Shown: positions 44,801 through 53,568 of the stretch, in pieces
How the letters are laid out: the number at the start of each line of letters is the position of its first letter
How positions within the stretch are numbered: position 1 is the first letter of the stretch
From: Moritella sp. PE36
Lineage (GTDB): Bacteria > Pseudomonadota > Gammaproteobacteria > Enterobacterales > Moritellaceae
Length of the DNA: 64,000 bases
NCBI RefSeq assembly: GCF_000170855.1
Contig: NZ_ABCQ01000010.1
Location: 50,823 to 114,822, forward strand
Reading direction: 5' to 3'
Made by a program: the position numbers and the translations under genes
The notes under the pieces: generated by a model
What the model saw: the letters and a program-made list of their open reading frames with translations, nothing else
The model's database searches: none
What the model was told of the DNA's origin: nothing

Positions 44801-46658
44801 TCAATTACTCACCTTTGATTCTCGTCGAGTCAAAGAATATGAATCTGTGTCACCAATGCCGGAGATCCGAACTTACCGTGGCATTGTAACGAATAACCCG
44901 GCAGTCACTATCACCGGTGTGGTTGATGTGTTAGGTATTATTCACCTTTCTGCTTGGGGAGGAGATATGCTGGCTTGGCAGAAAAATGTTGATGTAAGTG
45001 AATTTATAAGCTCTACGGCGTTAGGTAATGATGAAACAGATACGCAAGAGTTAATCATTGATTTTGAGTTACCTGCTATTGATAGTGGCCGTTTATATCA
45101 ACCGCAACCTGGACATGACTTTCATAATAGCCTGGCGCGTGTTGCGTTTAAATTTGAAGAAAATCAATTCGATAACGCGGCTGGGAATAACATTATCAAT
45201 GGTGTTGCGCAGATGGAAGGGCACATTAATGAGCTTGATTATATGTGGGCACAGAAAACAGGGCTACGTTGGGATATAGGCAAAGCGGTTATTGAATTGA
45301 AAGGGGCGATAGGCAAGGGGACGCAAACTCGTCCAGCAGCACCGGATGCCACCAACTTCAGTATTGATTTTCAAGATCCGGTGAATGGCGGACAGTGTTG
45401 GGGCGGTGGTTATTGGGTTGGTTGTACCGCTGGCTATACCATGAGTTGGGGCTTCACCCATGAAATTGGGCATAACTTAGGGTTAGGTCATGGCGAACAA
45501 ACCGATAACAATAATCAGATCCAAGAGCCAAGAACACACATGGGCAATATGCAAGCATGGAATACGATGCGTCGAATTCAAAAAGGCTCTCGTTTTAAAG
45601 CCGCTAAGGCATTAACAGACCCAATGTTACCTGCCACTTTCAAAGATTATTTAACCGTGTATAAAAATGAATCTGGCTTAGTCGATCCATTGGCAAATGA
45701 TTATGATGCAAATGGCGATGTATTAACAATTGCTCGTTTTGACTCGACAACATTAGCGGGTGGTGCGATTGCTGTTGATGGTGATTCATTACGTTATACG
45801 CCACCCGCCGATTTTGTTGGGGTAGATCAATTTAGTTATGTTGTCACGGATGGTGAATACCAAACCCGTGGCCCAGTGATGATCCAAGTGTTAACACCTG
45901 AATTGGCCGCTGATTGGGATATGGATAATTTAAACGATAATAAAGTGACGGACTTTTCTGGTTTTGGTCATGATTTACAGGCCGAAACAGCAGGTGTTAC
46001 ATTGACGGAAATGCAAACTGCAGGGAGAGCGGACCAAGGTATTACTATTCCATTGTTAGCGTCAAAGGTGGTGGCTGATGATCCTTTAGGTGACAGCTTA
46101 TTACCACATAAATTAGACCCAGGTCATAAAAGTTTTACTGCGGCGATGTGGTTTAAATATACGGTAACCGACGGTGATAAGCTGCTTATTGGTAAATCGT
46201 CTAAAACTCCAAATAATATGAATTATGGTGGTTGGGAGATCCGTGCTAGTGGACAGAATTTAGAAATTCAAGTTAATTTCCGCGACCGTTTTATGTACCC
46301 AAATCATGTAAAGATAGTTCAACCTGCTGCAATTGTTGATGGCAGTTGGCATCATGTAGCTATCGTTATCGATCGGGAAAACCAGCAGTTACTTGGCTAT
46401 ATTGATGGTGCACCGTTTGATCTACAAGGTGATTTACCTGCTGGGGATAGTCCGATCATTGCGGCAATGAATACGTCTGGTTACGGTGGCGGTTCACCAT
46501 TTAAAGTGGGAGGGCATACGAGTGTTACCTGTGAAGATGGTGCGACCTCGGCAGACCCTAAAGTTTGTGTGTCCGCATTGGAACAAGCATATGATAGTGT
46601 CAAAATTTATCATAAAGCATTGTCAGAAGTGGACGTGAGCGTTTTATTTATGGAATAA
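41871..46658 (+). CDS. Large surface lipoprotein metalloprotease with PA14, FN3, cadherin-like and LamG domains
   Basis: 1595 residues. The N-terminus has a lipoprotein signal (ILSVSGC, Cys16). Domains in order by eye: FN3 (about 45-125), cadherin-like (130-220), PA14 (225-390), two FN3 (395-573), cadherin-like (577-672), a second PA14 (677-826), FN3-like (830-930), a region with MPEIRTYRGIVTNN (about 990-1010), then the zinc-protease segment with HEIGHNLGLGH (H1197, E1198, H1201, H1207) and a cadherin-like domain (about 1255-1345), and a LamG-type domain (1346-1595). The HExxHxxGxxH pattern is metzincin-like and resembles M66 mucinases, but I cannot place the family. The many carbohydrate- or ligand-binding modules suggest it degrades host or particle glycoproteins. 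Confidence 0.85.
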   Translation: MKYIFWIVLILSVSGCNDDSGTQQSIPLPRPEPEQPEKEVMAVENVRLIATSQTSLTLGWDDSHNADGYIIRRDGHKVATISRGLYRFVDKNLQENKRYSYDLLALDKDGRESEPRSITALTMKNDSPEISPITDIVLLNDTATVGAFVAQINASDANGDALHYQVSSKPALNYFTIDDDGVLTVAASVNELSLKVMDIVVNVSDGLSSAIVQFQIAFIPHAEKPENQGLLRKYYRDNSVKGLLAELKALPTFPDKPTSINIVDDFESPSNIASRYGQTLEGYIVPSVTGDYQFWIASDDQSELLLSDSVSTKGLKRIAYNDSYTSEHEWDPVRYDSQASEIIHLEAGKVYAVKALMAEGYGSDSLAVAWEGPGISQGIISNQYLRLPVDTIKPTPVFNFNWLKTSEDTVILQWNATTDNVDVERYLINENNKLLATTGKDELSIELTDLQSATRYDFTIRAQDKAGNKSLESDPLMIVIDDFIAPSMVTNIRVNEKGTDFIDLSWDASTDEDKQQILYRIYKGGVYVAQTYDTNHKLKQLLPATNYDITFEAIDLVGNSSGLSSVLSIQTNALVAGTPVFEYPYYEFAVPANNAIDSVFATLSFNELQGVVFKIVSGDNANLFVINEQGQLSLKRHILEGESRSFDLDVTIRKDNKTSSTRVKVNVLPSDVLRYQGVSQEIWTGISGSSIAVINTLAPINQQSTLTDFKSLTNMGSSYGQRVYGYFTVPVSGEYNFWIASDDNSELRISADMTRDKAELVAHITGYTSEDNWRDRSQVKTNIHLNTGQYYYIEVLHKEGGGGDHMSVAWQGAGIQNRILMTGEYLIPYSRFHPAAVQVETAIQTGFDRQGNQIKLDISVDESAEGYPVWVYYGEMDAGNSAQGWQYRIELSDLLAGKHSVILSPIDPGKTYYIRTETVGPTGSRWSQHTITVSTVVIDPNKTAGESLPQNIDIDVSINDVDYALALTKHSVRSPHFQLLTFDSRRVKEYESVSPMPEIRTYRGIVTNNPAVTITGVVDVLGIIHLSAWGGDMLAWQKNVDVSEFISSTALGNDETDTQELIIDFELPAIDSGRLYQPQPGHDFHNSLARVAFKFEENQFDNAAGNNIINGVAQMEGHINELDYMWAQKTGLRWDIGKAVIELKGAIGKGTQTRPAAPDATNFSIDFQDPVNGGQCWGGGYWVGCTAGYTMSWGFTHEIGHNLGLGHGEQTDNNNQIQEPRTHMGNMQAWNTMRRIQKGSRFKAAKALTDPMLPATFKDYLTVYKNESGLVDPLANDYDANGDVLTIARFDSTTLAGGAIAVDGDSLRYTPPADFVGVDQFSYVVTDGEYQTRGPVMIQVLTPELAADWDMDNLNDNKVTDFSGFGHDLQAETAGVTLTEMQTAGRADQGITIPLLASKVVADDPLGDSLLPHKLDPGHKSFTAAMWFKYTVTDGDKLLIGKSSKTPNNMNYGGWEIRASGQNLEIQVNFRDRFMYPNHVKIVQPAAIVDGSWHHVAIVIDRENQQLLGYIDGAPFDLQGDLPAGDSPIIAAMNTSGYGGGSPFKVGGHTSVTCEDGATSADPKVCVSALEQAYDSVKIYHKALSEVDVSVLFME

Positions 46659-46675
46659 ATAGTAACTTTAGATAA

Positions 46676-46712
46676 GCATCATCAAAGATAGAATTTGATG
46701 GTGCGTTTATTC
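46676..46712 (+). terminator. Hairpin after the metalloprotease
   Basis: GCATCATCAAA (46676-46686) pairs with TTTGATGGTGC (46694-46704) with one G-T pair and a 7-nt loop. A short T-containing tail GTTTATTC follows. It is 17 bp past the metalloprotease stop. Confidence 0.55.
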
Positions 46713-46805
46713 ACAAATCATAAGACATACATTTCCTATGTTGGCTTATTTGCTTTATATCTAATTGATAGATTAATTATTTTTTAAAAATAAAGGAAGA
46801 AAGAG

Positions 46806-47228
46806 ATGGATGGAATCAGTATTTTATACCCGTTACTTGCGCATGTGTTCTTAGTGGTATCGCTGTATACCTTGTTAATAGTACGAAAATCAAAAGCAAT
46901 AAAAGCCAAGACTGTCGATTTTAAGAAAACGGCGTTGAATAACAAAGCTTGGCCTGAAGATGTGGTGCAAGTGTCTAATAACTTAGATAATCAGTTTGAA
47001 TCCCCTTTGGTGTTCTACGGCTTGTGTATTATTACTGTGTTAGTTGGGGCGGTGAATAGTTTTGCTATTGGACTGTCAGTAGCTTATGTGGTGTTTAGAT
47101 ACATCCACGCTTATGTGCATGTGGGGACGAACTATGTACCACATAGATTACGCGCGTTTGCATTGTCTTTGTTTGCGCTGTTATTACTGTTAATTCAAAC
47201 GTCAGTACATATAGTGATGGCTGCATAG
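46806..47228 (+). CDS. MAPEG-family membrane protein
   Basis: 140 residues with four membrane helices. It has the MAPEG signature FESPLVFYGLCIITVLVGAV and FRYIHAYVHVGTNYVPHRLR. MAPEG proteins in eukaryotes act in glutathione and eicosanoid metabolism; bacterial members are mostly uncharacterised. The SD AAGGAAGAAAGAG lies just before the ATG. It stands alone between the metalloprotease and the convergent GDPD gene. Confidence 0.85.
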   Translation: MDGISILYPLLAHVFLVVSLYTLLIVRKSKAIKAKTVDFKKTALNNKAWPEDVVQVSNNLDNQFESPLVFYGLCIITVLVGAVNSFAIGLSVAYVVFRYIHAYVHVGTNYVPHRLRAFALSLFALLLLLIQTSVHIVMAA

Positions 47229-47297
47229 CGAAAAATAGAGTGTTATAAATAATACATCCATCGGTGTGTTGTCGATGCTTAATAAGCTCATTTTGGG

Positions 47298-48044
47298 TTA
47301 GCTAATACTTTGTATTGTGAATTCATGAGCGATATCGGTACAAATACCGTCAACGCCCCAGTTGAATAACTGATTAGCACGCGCATGATCGTTGACTGTC
47401 CACACGTTAACTTTAAAACCGGCAGCTTTAAATTTATGAACCATTTCTTGTGTTAAACCTTTGTCTTGTGGGTGGATGTAGTCAGCGTTACACGAATCTA
47501 GAATTGAGTTCCAATCATTCCATAAGTGGTGGCTTTCAAATAAACAAGCAACTTGAGTTTCAGGGCTACGACGTTTGAATTCGGTGAGTGCAAGGTGGTT
47601 GAAACTTGAGACGATTAATTCACGCTCAGGGTCTAGGTTTTTCAGCCCAACGATTAAGTTATCAATAAGGGTATAAGTTAACTCTGGGCTGGCTACACAT
47701 GATTTTATTTCGATATTCATGTTTAGCTCAAGCCGATTTGCTAAGGCAATTAACTCTGCAAGCGTGGGTAGTTTTTCACCAATAAATTGGTCTGCAAACC
47801 AGCTGCCGGCATCGATATTAGCGATATCGTCGTGGCTGATGTTATATAACTGACCACTCTTGTCGGTACAACGATCTAAGGTATCGTCATGGGAAACAAT
47901 GATCGTACCGTCTCTTAAAATATCAATGTCACACTCGAACCACTGAATATTATGTGCTTTACATAAAGAGAATGCGGCTAATGTATTTTCTGGCGCTAGG
48001 GATGACATCCCACGATGAGCAATCAATCTTTTTGTTGTTAACAT
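47298..48044 (-). CDS. Glycerophosphodiester phosphodiesterase, UgpQ-like
   Basis: 248 residues starting MLTTKRLIAHRGMSSLAPEN, then WFECDIDILRDGTIIVSHDD, TLDRCTDKSG, and LELNMNIEIKS, followed by FKVNVWTVNDHARANQLFNW and GVDGICTD. This is the GDPD fold with the catalytic His pair (AHRG and SHDD) and the metal Glu/Asp. No signal peptide, so it is cytosolic like UgpQ, hydrolysing glycerophosphodiesters to glycerol-3-phosphate plus alcohol. I chose the ATG at 48044; the frame continues upstream to 48113 but gives no family sequence. Confidence 0.9.
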   Translation of the reverse strand: MLTTKRLIAHRGMSSLAPENTLAAFSLCKAHNIQWFECDIDILRDGTIIVSHDDTLDRCTDKSGQLYNISHDDIANIDAGSWFADQFIGEKLPTLAELIALANRLELNMNIEIKSCVASPELTYTLIDNLIVGLKNLDPERELIVSSFNHLALTEFKRRSPETQVACLFESHHLWNDWNSILDSCNADYIHPQDKGLTQEMVHKFKAAGFKVNVWTVNDHARANQLFNWGVDGICTDIAHEFTIQSIS

Positions 48045-48279
48045 TTCGAAACTACATGGTAGCGAGATAATAGATGTGATTATAGAAACGAAATGTGACA
48101 CTGATATTACCATCGCAATTCGAAATTTAAAAAGTTCAAATAAAGGTTTAACTTTGCTTTGTGCTGTTCTTTGGTTTGCATCGTCGTGACTAACTGATCG
48201 AATGGCTTAATTACATTAATGTTAATACACTTTACTTACCGTATCATCACAATGTCTAGCCTGTAGAGTGTTATCGCGC

Positions 48280-49200
48280 ATGAAGTTAATTGCCGCCTGT
48301 AGTTGTTTAATTATCTCCTTTATGGCGTTGTCTGAAGAGGTACCGTCAGTGAAAAATGAGTTACCAAGGGCTGACGTTCTACAAAGTCAGGTCAATACCA
48401 TGATGCAAGGCACGGCTTCTTGGTTAGATGCTATTGGTCGTAATGACAGTGATGATAATAGCAATGACAGGGCTTCTGCTAAGGGTTATTTACAATTATC
48501 TTGGTTACCTCGCACCGCAGATTTAGATGATGTTGATGTCAATTTTAAAGTGTCTTTGCATTTACCCCAATGGAATGAAAGGTTTGCTTTGGTGATTGAC
48601 AATGACGATGATGAAGAAGAACACTTGTTAGATTATGAATCTAATCATATCCAAGACAATCAAGACGGTGTCAATGTTGCTTTTCAATACATCAAGCAGC
48701 TTAATCAAAAATGGCAGGTTAAAAATAGAGTCGGATTTAGTCGCAGTCAGGTCTATCTTCGCAGTGAAATACAGTTTAACTGGCGAGTTCAACAGGTCGA
48801 TTTAAGTTTGCAACCTCGCTTGGACTATTTTTTACAAGACGGGTGGGAGCCAAGTATAAAAACGGTTGCTGCCTACCAGCTTGAAAAAAGCTATGTGTCT
48901 TTATCCGCAAGTTGGCAGAAAACTCAGACAGAATCAAATACTCGACGAAAGATTGGTTTTTATCACATCAAATCGATGGGACAAAATCAACTGCTCGTCA
49001 GCGGTGTTCAGTATAATAAAAGCAATGACGCAGACGATATTCCTAATGAAAATTATTTTATTTCAATTCGTTATCGGAATCTCTTGTATAAGTCATGGAT
49101 GTACTTTGAGATAGAGCCATTTGTTGAATTTAATCAAGCCAATAACTTCAGAACAGAAGTTGGCGGTGTCTTTCGCTTAATTAGTTATTACGGTCGTTAA
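48280..49200 (+). CDS. Secreted or outer-membrane beta-rich protein, unknown
   Basis: About 306 residues with a signal peptide (MKLIAACSCLIISFMALSEE). After an acidic Asp/Asn-rich segment (SDDNSNDR; later DNDDDEEEHLLD) come many alternating strands such as VQQVDLSLQPRLDYFLQ and SYVSLSASWQKTQ, ending in NFRTEVGGVFRLISYYGR, which looks like an outer-membrane barrel. I know no family name. A GTG at 48268 is in frame and may be used; the ATG at 48280 starts the signal peptide. It is convergent with the small lipoprotein gene, with 12 bp between stops. Confidence 0.65.
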   Translation: MKLIAACSCLIISFMALSEEVPSVKNELPRADVLQSQVNTMMQGTASWLDAIGRNDSDDNSNDRASAKGYLQLSWLPRTADLDDVDVNFKVSLHLPQWNERFALVIDNDDDEEEHLLDYESNHIQDNQDGVNVAFQYIKQLNQKWQVKNRVGFSRSQVYLRSEIQFNWRVQQVDLSLQPRLDYFLQDGWEPSIKTVAAYQLEKSYVSLSASWQKTQTESNTRRKIGFYHIKSMGQNQLLVSGVQYNKSNDADDIPNENYFISIRYRNLLYKSWMYFEIEPFVEFNQANNFRTEVGGVFRLISYYGR

Positions 49201-49212
49201 TCAAAAAACGGG

Positions 49213-49560
49213 TTATTGCGCACAGTCATATGCTTGGGCAAAAAAGGTCACCGATGTATTAAAATCCAAGCTATATTGAATGTGGATCGCGTTAGCGCCC
49301 ATTGCATTCGCTTGGTTTTTTAAATCATTAATACTGCCAAGTGTGAGGTCTTTGTTGGAAACAAATAAATAGCTGTACCAAGTGCCTTCAGAGCCAATGA
49401 GTTCATTGATGAATTGGCATTGGTTAATATGCTCGAATGCATCATAAATTTTAACGACTTTGGTTTTATCGTCGAGCTGCTGGATATCGAATAGGCTACA
49501 AGCCGACAGTGTTAAACAAGTAAAAAAAATGAATATAGATTTTAGATTATTTAATACCAT
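49213..49560 (-). CDS. Small lipoprotein, DUF4156-like
   Basis: 115 residues. It has a lipoprotein signal ending LTLSAC (Cys21) and a single domain with VVKIYDAFEHINQCQFINEL, then LKNQANAMGANAIHIQ, a conserved pattern of RcsF-like / DUF4156 small lipoproteins, with Cys at INQC and at the C-terminal AYDCAQ. Envelope location is likely. Its upstream region carries the 18-bp tandem repeat described separately, so the gene is close to a repeat-rich promoter. Confidence 0.72.
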   Translation of the reverse strand: MVLNNLKSIFIFFTCLTLSACSLFDIQQLDDKTKVVKIYDAFEHINQCQFINELIGSEGTWYSYLFVSNKDLTLGSINDLKNQANAMGANAIHIQYSLDFNTSVTFFAQAYDCAQ

Positions 49561-49601
49561 ACTGATTAGCCGCTGCTTATTTTATAATGACAGAGTACTC
49601 T

Positions 49602-49673
49602 TTAATTAAAGGGTACTGCTTAATTAAAGGGTACTGCTTAATTAAAGGGTACTGCTTAATTAAAGAGTATTGT
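49602..49673. repeat. Four-copy 18-bp tandem repeat with TTAATTAA core
   Basis: TTAATTAAAGGGTACTGC occurs three times perfectly at 49602-49619, 49620-49637 and 49638-49655, with a fourth degenerate copy TTAATTAAAGAGTATTGT at 49656-49673. Each unit contains the palindrome TTAATTAA. The array lies in the promoter region of the small lipoprotein gene (start 49560) and downstream of the next gene upstream. Confidence 0.9.
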
Positions 49674-49730
49674 CTAACGAGAGAGTCGTGGTTCTTGATT
49701 TAACTCTGTATTGTACGACTTCAATCAGTC

Positions 49731-50270
49731 TTATTTCTTTGTAGCAACAGGGATCATGATATGAACATAGGGTGTCCCTTTCCACATCACGTAGGGCCCC
49801 CCATTACGCGGATCTGTCGGTAGTGAATCGAGTAGGGTTTTATCGGGGGTTATTATCATTAAATGCGGGCCTTCTTTGACCCATTGATTGTCACTTGTTT
49901 TTCCTTTGGCGTAAGGGTCAATATTACTTGCCCCTTCGTCACCAGCGAGCATATACGAGATACCCATGGCTTTAGCTTGGAATGGTTTTTTGTTCATCCA
50001 TGCGTCAGCCCATGCCAGCCAAGGACCATCTAAACACATCGGGGCTTTACCCTTTAGGTGAGGCGGCGTAGGAAAACAGGTGTAGTTATTCGAGCCTTGT
50101 TTTAATACCTTGTGATCCCAATCCAGTACGGTTACTTTACTTCGCAAGGCGATAGGCGCAGCACTCAAGGCATCATTGAGTAACTTTTTGGATTTACTGT
50201 CATTATATGCTGTAGCTGTAAAACTACTGCAAAGTAATATTGAACCTAAAATATAGGATGTAACTCTCAT
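49731..50270 (-). CDS. Secreted protein of unknown function
   Basis: 179 residues. A signal peptide (YILGSILLCSSFTATA, cleavage near residue 22) precedes a single globular domain with VTVLDWDHKVLKQGSNNYTC, PMCLDGPWLAWADAWMNKK, LMIITPDKTLLDSLPTDPRN and GGPYVMWKGTPYVHIMIPV. Two Cys (in NYTCFP and PMCLDG) could form a disulphide. Homologous proteins occur in proteobacteria without a known role to my knowledge. It is the last gene on this strand after the GH13 enzyme, 72 bp from it, and is not obviously part of that operon. Confidence 0.72.
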   Translation of the reverse strand: MRVTSYILGSILLCSSFTATAYNDSKSKKLLNDALSAAPIALRSKVTVLDWDHKVLKQGSNNYTCFPTPPHLKGKAPMCLDGPWLAWADAWMNKKPFQAKAMGISYMLAGDEGASNIDPYAKGKTSDNQWVKEGPHLMIITPDKTLLDSLPTDPRNGGPYVMWKGTPYVHIMIPVATKK

Positions 50271-50342
50271 TACACTATCCTCCTGTTGCTTAAGTTCAGG
50301 AATGTTACACCGGAGTATAGTTAATATAACTTTGCTTTGCGC

Positions 50343-52220
50343 TTAACGGTTACTCAACCACAATGTTTGATAGGGGGTGAGTGTTAATATTTGGTTAATA
50401 TCGTCGATGGTATCACCGGTAATTAAGTCATACCAACAATCGCTGCTGATCAAGTTAACACTGGCTAGCGGTAATGTAAGTGGTGTATCAGAGATGTTGC
50501 TGATGCAAAATATGCTTTGGCTTCGGTCCATACTTTGTCGCCAAAACCCAAAGAGCTGTTCGCCTAACTGTAAAGTGAATTGAGTGGCATTTGGGTGAAA
50601 TGCCGGTTGCCCAGTGCGTAATCTGATCAGGTGATTGATGTCATGCAATGACCGTGAGTGTTGGCTTTCGGGATCATTAAGCTGTTCGGTGAGCGAATTA
50701 AGCTGCCAGCGATGTCGGTTAATGGCGCGATTATGACTGGTGTGTTCGAGCTTTTTATAATCATTGCTGGTACCCAGTAAACTATGAATGTAGATCCCAG
50801 GGATGCCTTCGAGTGCGAACATGATCGTGTGGGCACAGATGAAACGTAAATGTCCCCACTCATCTCTACCTGCCGTTGTTCCTTGTAATGCATCGTATAA
50901 GGTTATATTCAACTCATAAGGTTTACGCTGTTCTTTGGTTTGCGAACTCGCGTTATTTTTAGTCTCTGTTGTCTCTGTTGCCACTGTTCGCCAGGATATT
51001 TCACCACCAAACGCTTGCATCGTGGTGACTAACTGATTTATCTCTTGCTCAGACAGTAACCCTTCGGCAGGCCGTAAGCCAATACCATCGTGCGAAGCGA
51101 TAAAGTTAAAATAAGCCGTGCCATTTTGTGCTGGTGGCATACTCATCATCCATTGTTTTAAGTATTGGCAATTACCTGTTATCAAGGTATTGACTAATAA
51201 TGGAGGTAGGGCGAAGTTGTAGATGCAGTGTGCTTCGTTGCCATTACCAAAATAGGTCAGGTTCTCTTTGTTGGGAATATTGGTTTCGGTAATGATCACG
51301 GCGTCTGGGCGTGCATGTTCGATTAAGGTGCGGAGTAAACGCACCATTTCGTGAGTTTCGGGCAGGTTAATACAAGGTGTGCCTGCTTTCTTCCACAAGA
51401 AGGCAATCGCATCGAGGCGGAATATCTTCACGCCATTGTCTAAGTATTGGCGGATAATGGACACGAAATTGATGAGTACCTTGGGGTTGGTAAAATCAAG
51501 GTCGACTTGGTCATGGCTAAAGGTACACCAGACTTGCTGTTCACCAGAGGCCGTTTGTGTGCTTCTAAACAAGGGGGACGTACGCGGTCTAACGACGGCT
51601 TCTATATCGTAATTTTCATCACTGTTATCACTTTTATCGGTATTAGTTGAGACCGCCGCGTTTGACAGTGAATAAGTTGCGGCAGTATAAAAATAATCAT
51701 AACCAGTCCCTTCACCACGGATGAAGTTGTCAAACCATTTACTCCGGCTAGAGCAGTGGTTGATCACTAAGTCAGACATAAGGTGATAACTTTGTGCTAT
51801 TTGTTTTATATCATGCCAATCACCCAAGGCCTCGTTAACGCTGGCGTAGTCAATCACCGAAAATCCATCATCACTGCTATACGGAAAAAATGGCAGAATA
51901 TGCACACTGTTAATGGTCTCTGCGCAGTAATCTTGTAGAAAACGATGTAACGTTTGCAGCGGCTTTTCATCCTGATTAAGGATACTGTCACCATAGGTTA
52001 TCAATATAGTATCTTTTTCAGACCAATGATTAATTTGCGGTGTTGGTGTATGCAACTGCTCGGTTAGCCCCATTGTGCTGATCAATTCAGCTGCCAGCGC
52101 GTCGATGGATACGGATAACTTAATATCCGCATAAATGGTGCTGAGCTGCTGTGCTACACGCTGTTGTAACTGCTGTTGTAACTGCTGTTGTAACTGTAAG
52201 TCGTCGTTTGGATTTAACAT
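50343..52220 (-). CDS. GH13 sucrose-phosphorylase-like enzyme, probable glucosylglycerate phosphorylase
   Basis: About 625 residues. GH13 motifs: [14 protein letters not shown], the nucleophile Asp in [16 protein letters not shown], acid/base Glu in [10 protein letters not shown], and [15 protein letters not shown]. This pattern is that of subfamily 18 (sucrose and related phosphorylases, YcjM). Given the upstream genes I infer it splits glucosylglycerate with phosphate to glucose-1-phosphate and glycerate. It is longer than classical members (about 500-560) because of an N-terminal Gln-rich stretch (three 12-bp repeats at 52161-52196, encoding QLQQ) and Asn/Ser/Thr-rich inserts. The start could be 52220 or 52229. 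A different acceptor sugar cannot be excluded. Confidence 0.8.
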   Translation of the reverse strand: MLNPNDDLQLQQQLQQQLQQRVAQQLSTIYADIKLSVSIDALAAELISTMGLTEQLHTPTPQINHWSEKDTILITYGDSILNQDEKPLQTLHRFLQDYCAETINSVHILPFFPYSSDDGFSVIDYASVNEALGDWHDIKQIAQSYHLMSDLVINHCSSRSKWFDNFIRGEGTGYDYFYTAATYSLSNAAVSTNTDKSDNSDENYDIEAVVRPRTSPLFRSTQTASGEQQVWCTFSHDQVDLDFTNPKVLINFVSIIRQYLDNGVKIFRLDAIAFLWKKAGTPCINLPETHEMVRLLRTLIEHARPDAVIITETNIPNKENLTYFGNGNEAHCIYNFALPPLLVNTLITGNCQYLKQWMMSMPPAQNGTAYFNFIASHDGIGLRPAEGLLSEQEINQLVTTMQAFGGEISWRTVATETTETKNNASSQTKEQRKPYELNITLYDALQGTTAGRDEWGHLRFICAHTIMFALEGIPGIYIHSLLGTSNDYKKLEHTSHNRAINRHRWQLNSLTEQLNDPESQHSRSLHDINHLIRLRTGQPAFHPNATQFTLQLGEQLFGFWRQSMDRSQSIFCISNISDTPLTLPLASVNLISSDCWYDLITGDTIDDINQILTLTPYQTLWLSNR

Positions 52221-52276
52221 CGTCACCATCCATTTTATAGTGTTGATACGGCTATAATTGAGCGTTCAACTTTTCA

Positions 52277-53503
52277 CTACTGAGATATAAACTCTGCTCT
52301 ATCTAATTCAACGGCTTCCTTGAGGCGTTCTAAAACGTCAGGCATGGCTGAGATAACTCGGTTCCAACTTGGCATGAACGGTTTTTCCATTGGATTATCG
52401 AGGAAGTTTTGCCCTGCGGTCATGATGTTCTGCGCAAACATTTCTACCGCTTCTTCTTCTGCGTGAATATCGAGCGTTAAGCCATTCATGACAGCATCGT
52501 TATAATAGGTCTCAACAAAATCCAAGGCGATACGGTAATAGGTCGCTTTGATGGTGCGGAAATTTTCATTAGTGAAGGTATGACCCTGCGTAGCTAGTTT
52601 GCGGAAAAAAGCCTTGGTAATATCAATCGACATTTTTGATAAACCGCCATTTTCATTATCTAATGACAGGTCTTGATGTTTATGATCGTATATATCAGCA
52701 ATATCAGCTTGGCATAATCGATTATGGGAGTAATTACGGTGCATTTCTGACAATACTCCGATCTCTAGTCCCCAATCACTTGGAATGCGAATATCGTTGA
52801 GTACGTCTTTGCGGAATGAAAACTCACCCGCGAGTGGGTAACGGAAACTGTCCATGTATTCAAGGTAATCGTTATGACCAACAACGCGTTTTAATGAGCG
52901 TAATAATGGTGTGATTAACAATCGAGAAACACGACCGTTAATTTTACCGTCGGCAACGCGAGCGTAAAAACCTTTACAGAATTCATAGTTAAACTGTGGG
53001 TTAGCAACGGGGTAAATTAAGCGAGCGAGCAGTGATCTGTCATAAGTTAGAATATCGCAATCATGCAGAGCCACAGATTCAGATTTTCCTGTTGCGAGAA
53101 TGTAACCCATGCAATACCAGACGTTACGGCCTTTACCTAATTCTTTGGGCGCTAAGCCTAGTTCGGCGAGTTCGGCATCAAGTGCTTGCAGGCGAGGACC
53201 ATCATTCCACAAAATACGATGATGTTGTGGCAGGGCACCGAAGAATTTTAACGCGTGTTTATATTGTGCTTCATTGGCGCGGTCCAAACCTATCACAATC
53301 TCGTTTAAATACGGCACATCTTGTAAATGATGAATAATGTTAGGTAGTGCTTCACCTTCTAACTCTGAGAAAAGTGATGGGAGAATTAATGCCATAGGAC
53401 GCAGTTTCGAAAACTCGATGAGCTCTGCTTCCATTGCTTCTAATGGATGTTGGTTTAGGTTATGCAGTGTTGTAATAACACCATTTTGATAAAAATCAGC
53501 CAT
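52277..53503 (-). CDS. gpgS: Glucosyl-3-phosphoglycerate synthase
   Basis: 408 residues. It has a GT-A domain with LILPSLFSELEGEALPNIIH, ELGKGRNVWYCMGYILATGK, the DxD-type HDCDILTYDRSLLARL, and the GpgS-type motif FRYPLAGEFSFRKDVL followed by RIPSDWGLEIGVLSEMH. GpgS (GT81-like) joins a glucosyl donor to D-3-phosphoglycerate. It lies between the kinase-phosphatase fusion and the phosphorylase gene, with 65- and 47-bp gaps, so it forms a probable operon. The start has GAAGG upstream. Confidence 0.85.
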   Translation of the reverse strand: MADFYQNGVITTLHNLNQHPLEAMEAELIEFSKLRPMALILPSLFSELEGEALPNIIHHLQDVPYLNEIVIGLDRANEAQYKHALKFFGALPQHHRILWNDGPRLQALDAELAELGLAPKELGKGRNVWYCMGYILATGKSESVALHDCDILTYDRSLLARLIYPVANPQFNYEFCKGFYARVADGKINGRVSRLLITPLLRSLKRVVGHNDYLEYMDSFRYPLAGEFSFRKDVLNDIRIPSDWGLEIGVLSEMHRNYSHNRLCQADIADIYDHKHQDLSLDNENGGLSKMSIDITKAFFRKLATQGHTFTNENFRTIKATYYRIALDFVETYYNDAVMNGLTLDIHAEEEAVEMFAQNIMTAGQNFLDNPMEKPFMPSWNRVISAMPDVLERLKEAVELDRAEFISQ

Positions 53504-53568
53504 GATAAACCTTCCTTAATATTTGAATCTAACGATTGAACGACAGCTTAAATTAATGCGTCATAAAT

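Noticed and set aside
49602..49673. CRISPR or att-site array
   Set aside because: Direct head-to-tail 18-bp units without spacers, no integrase or cas genes nearby.
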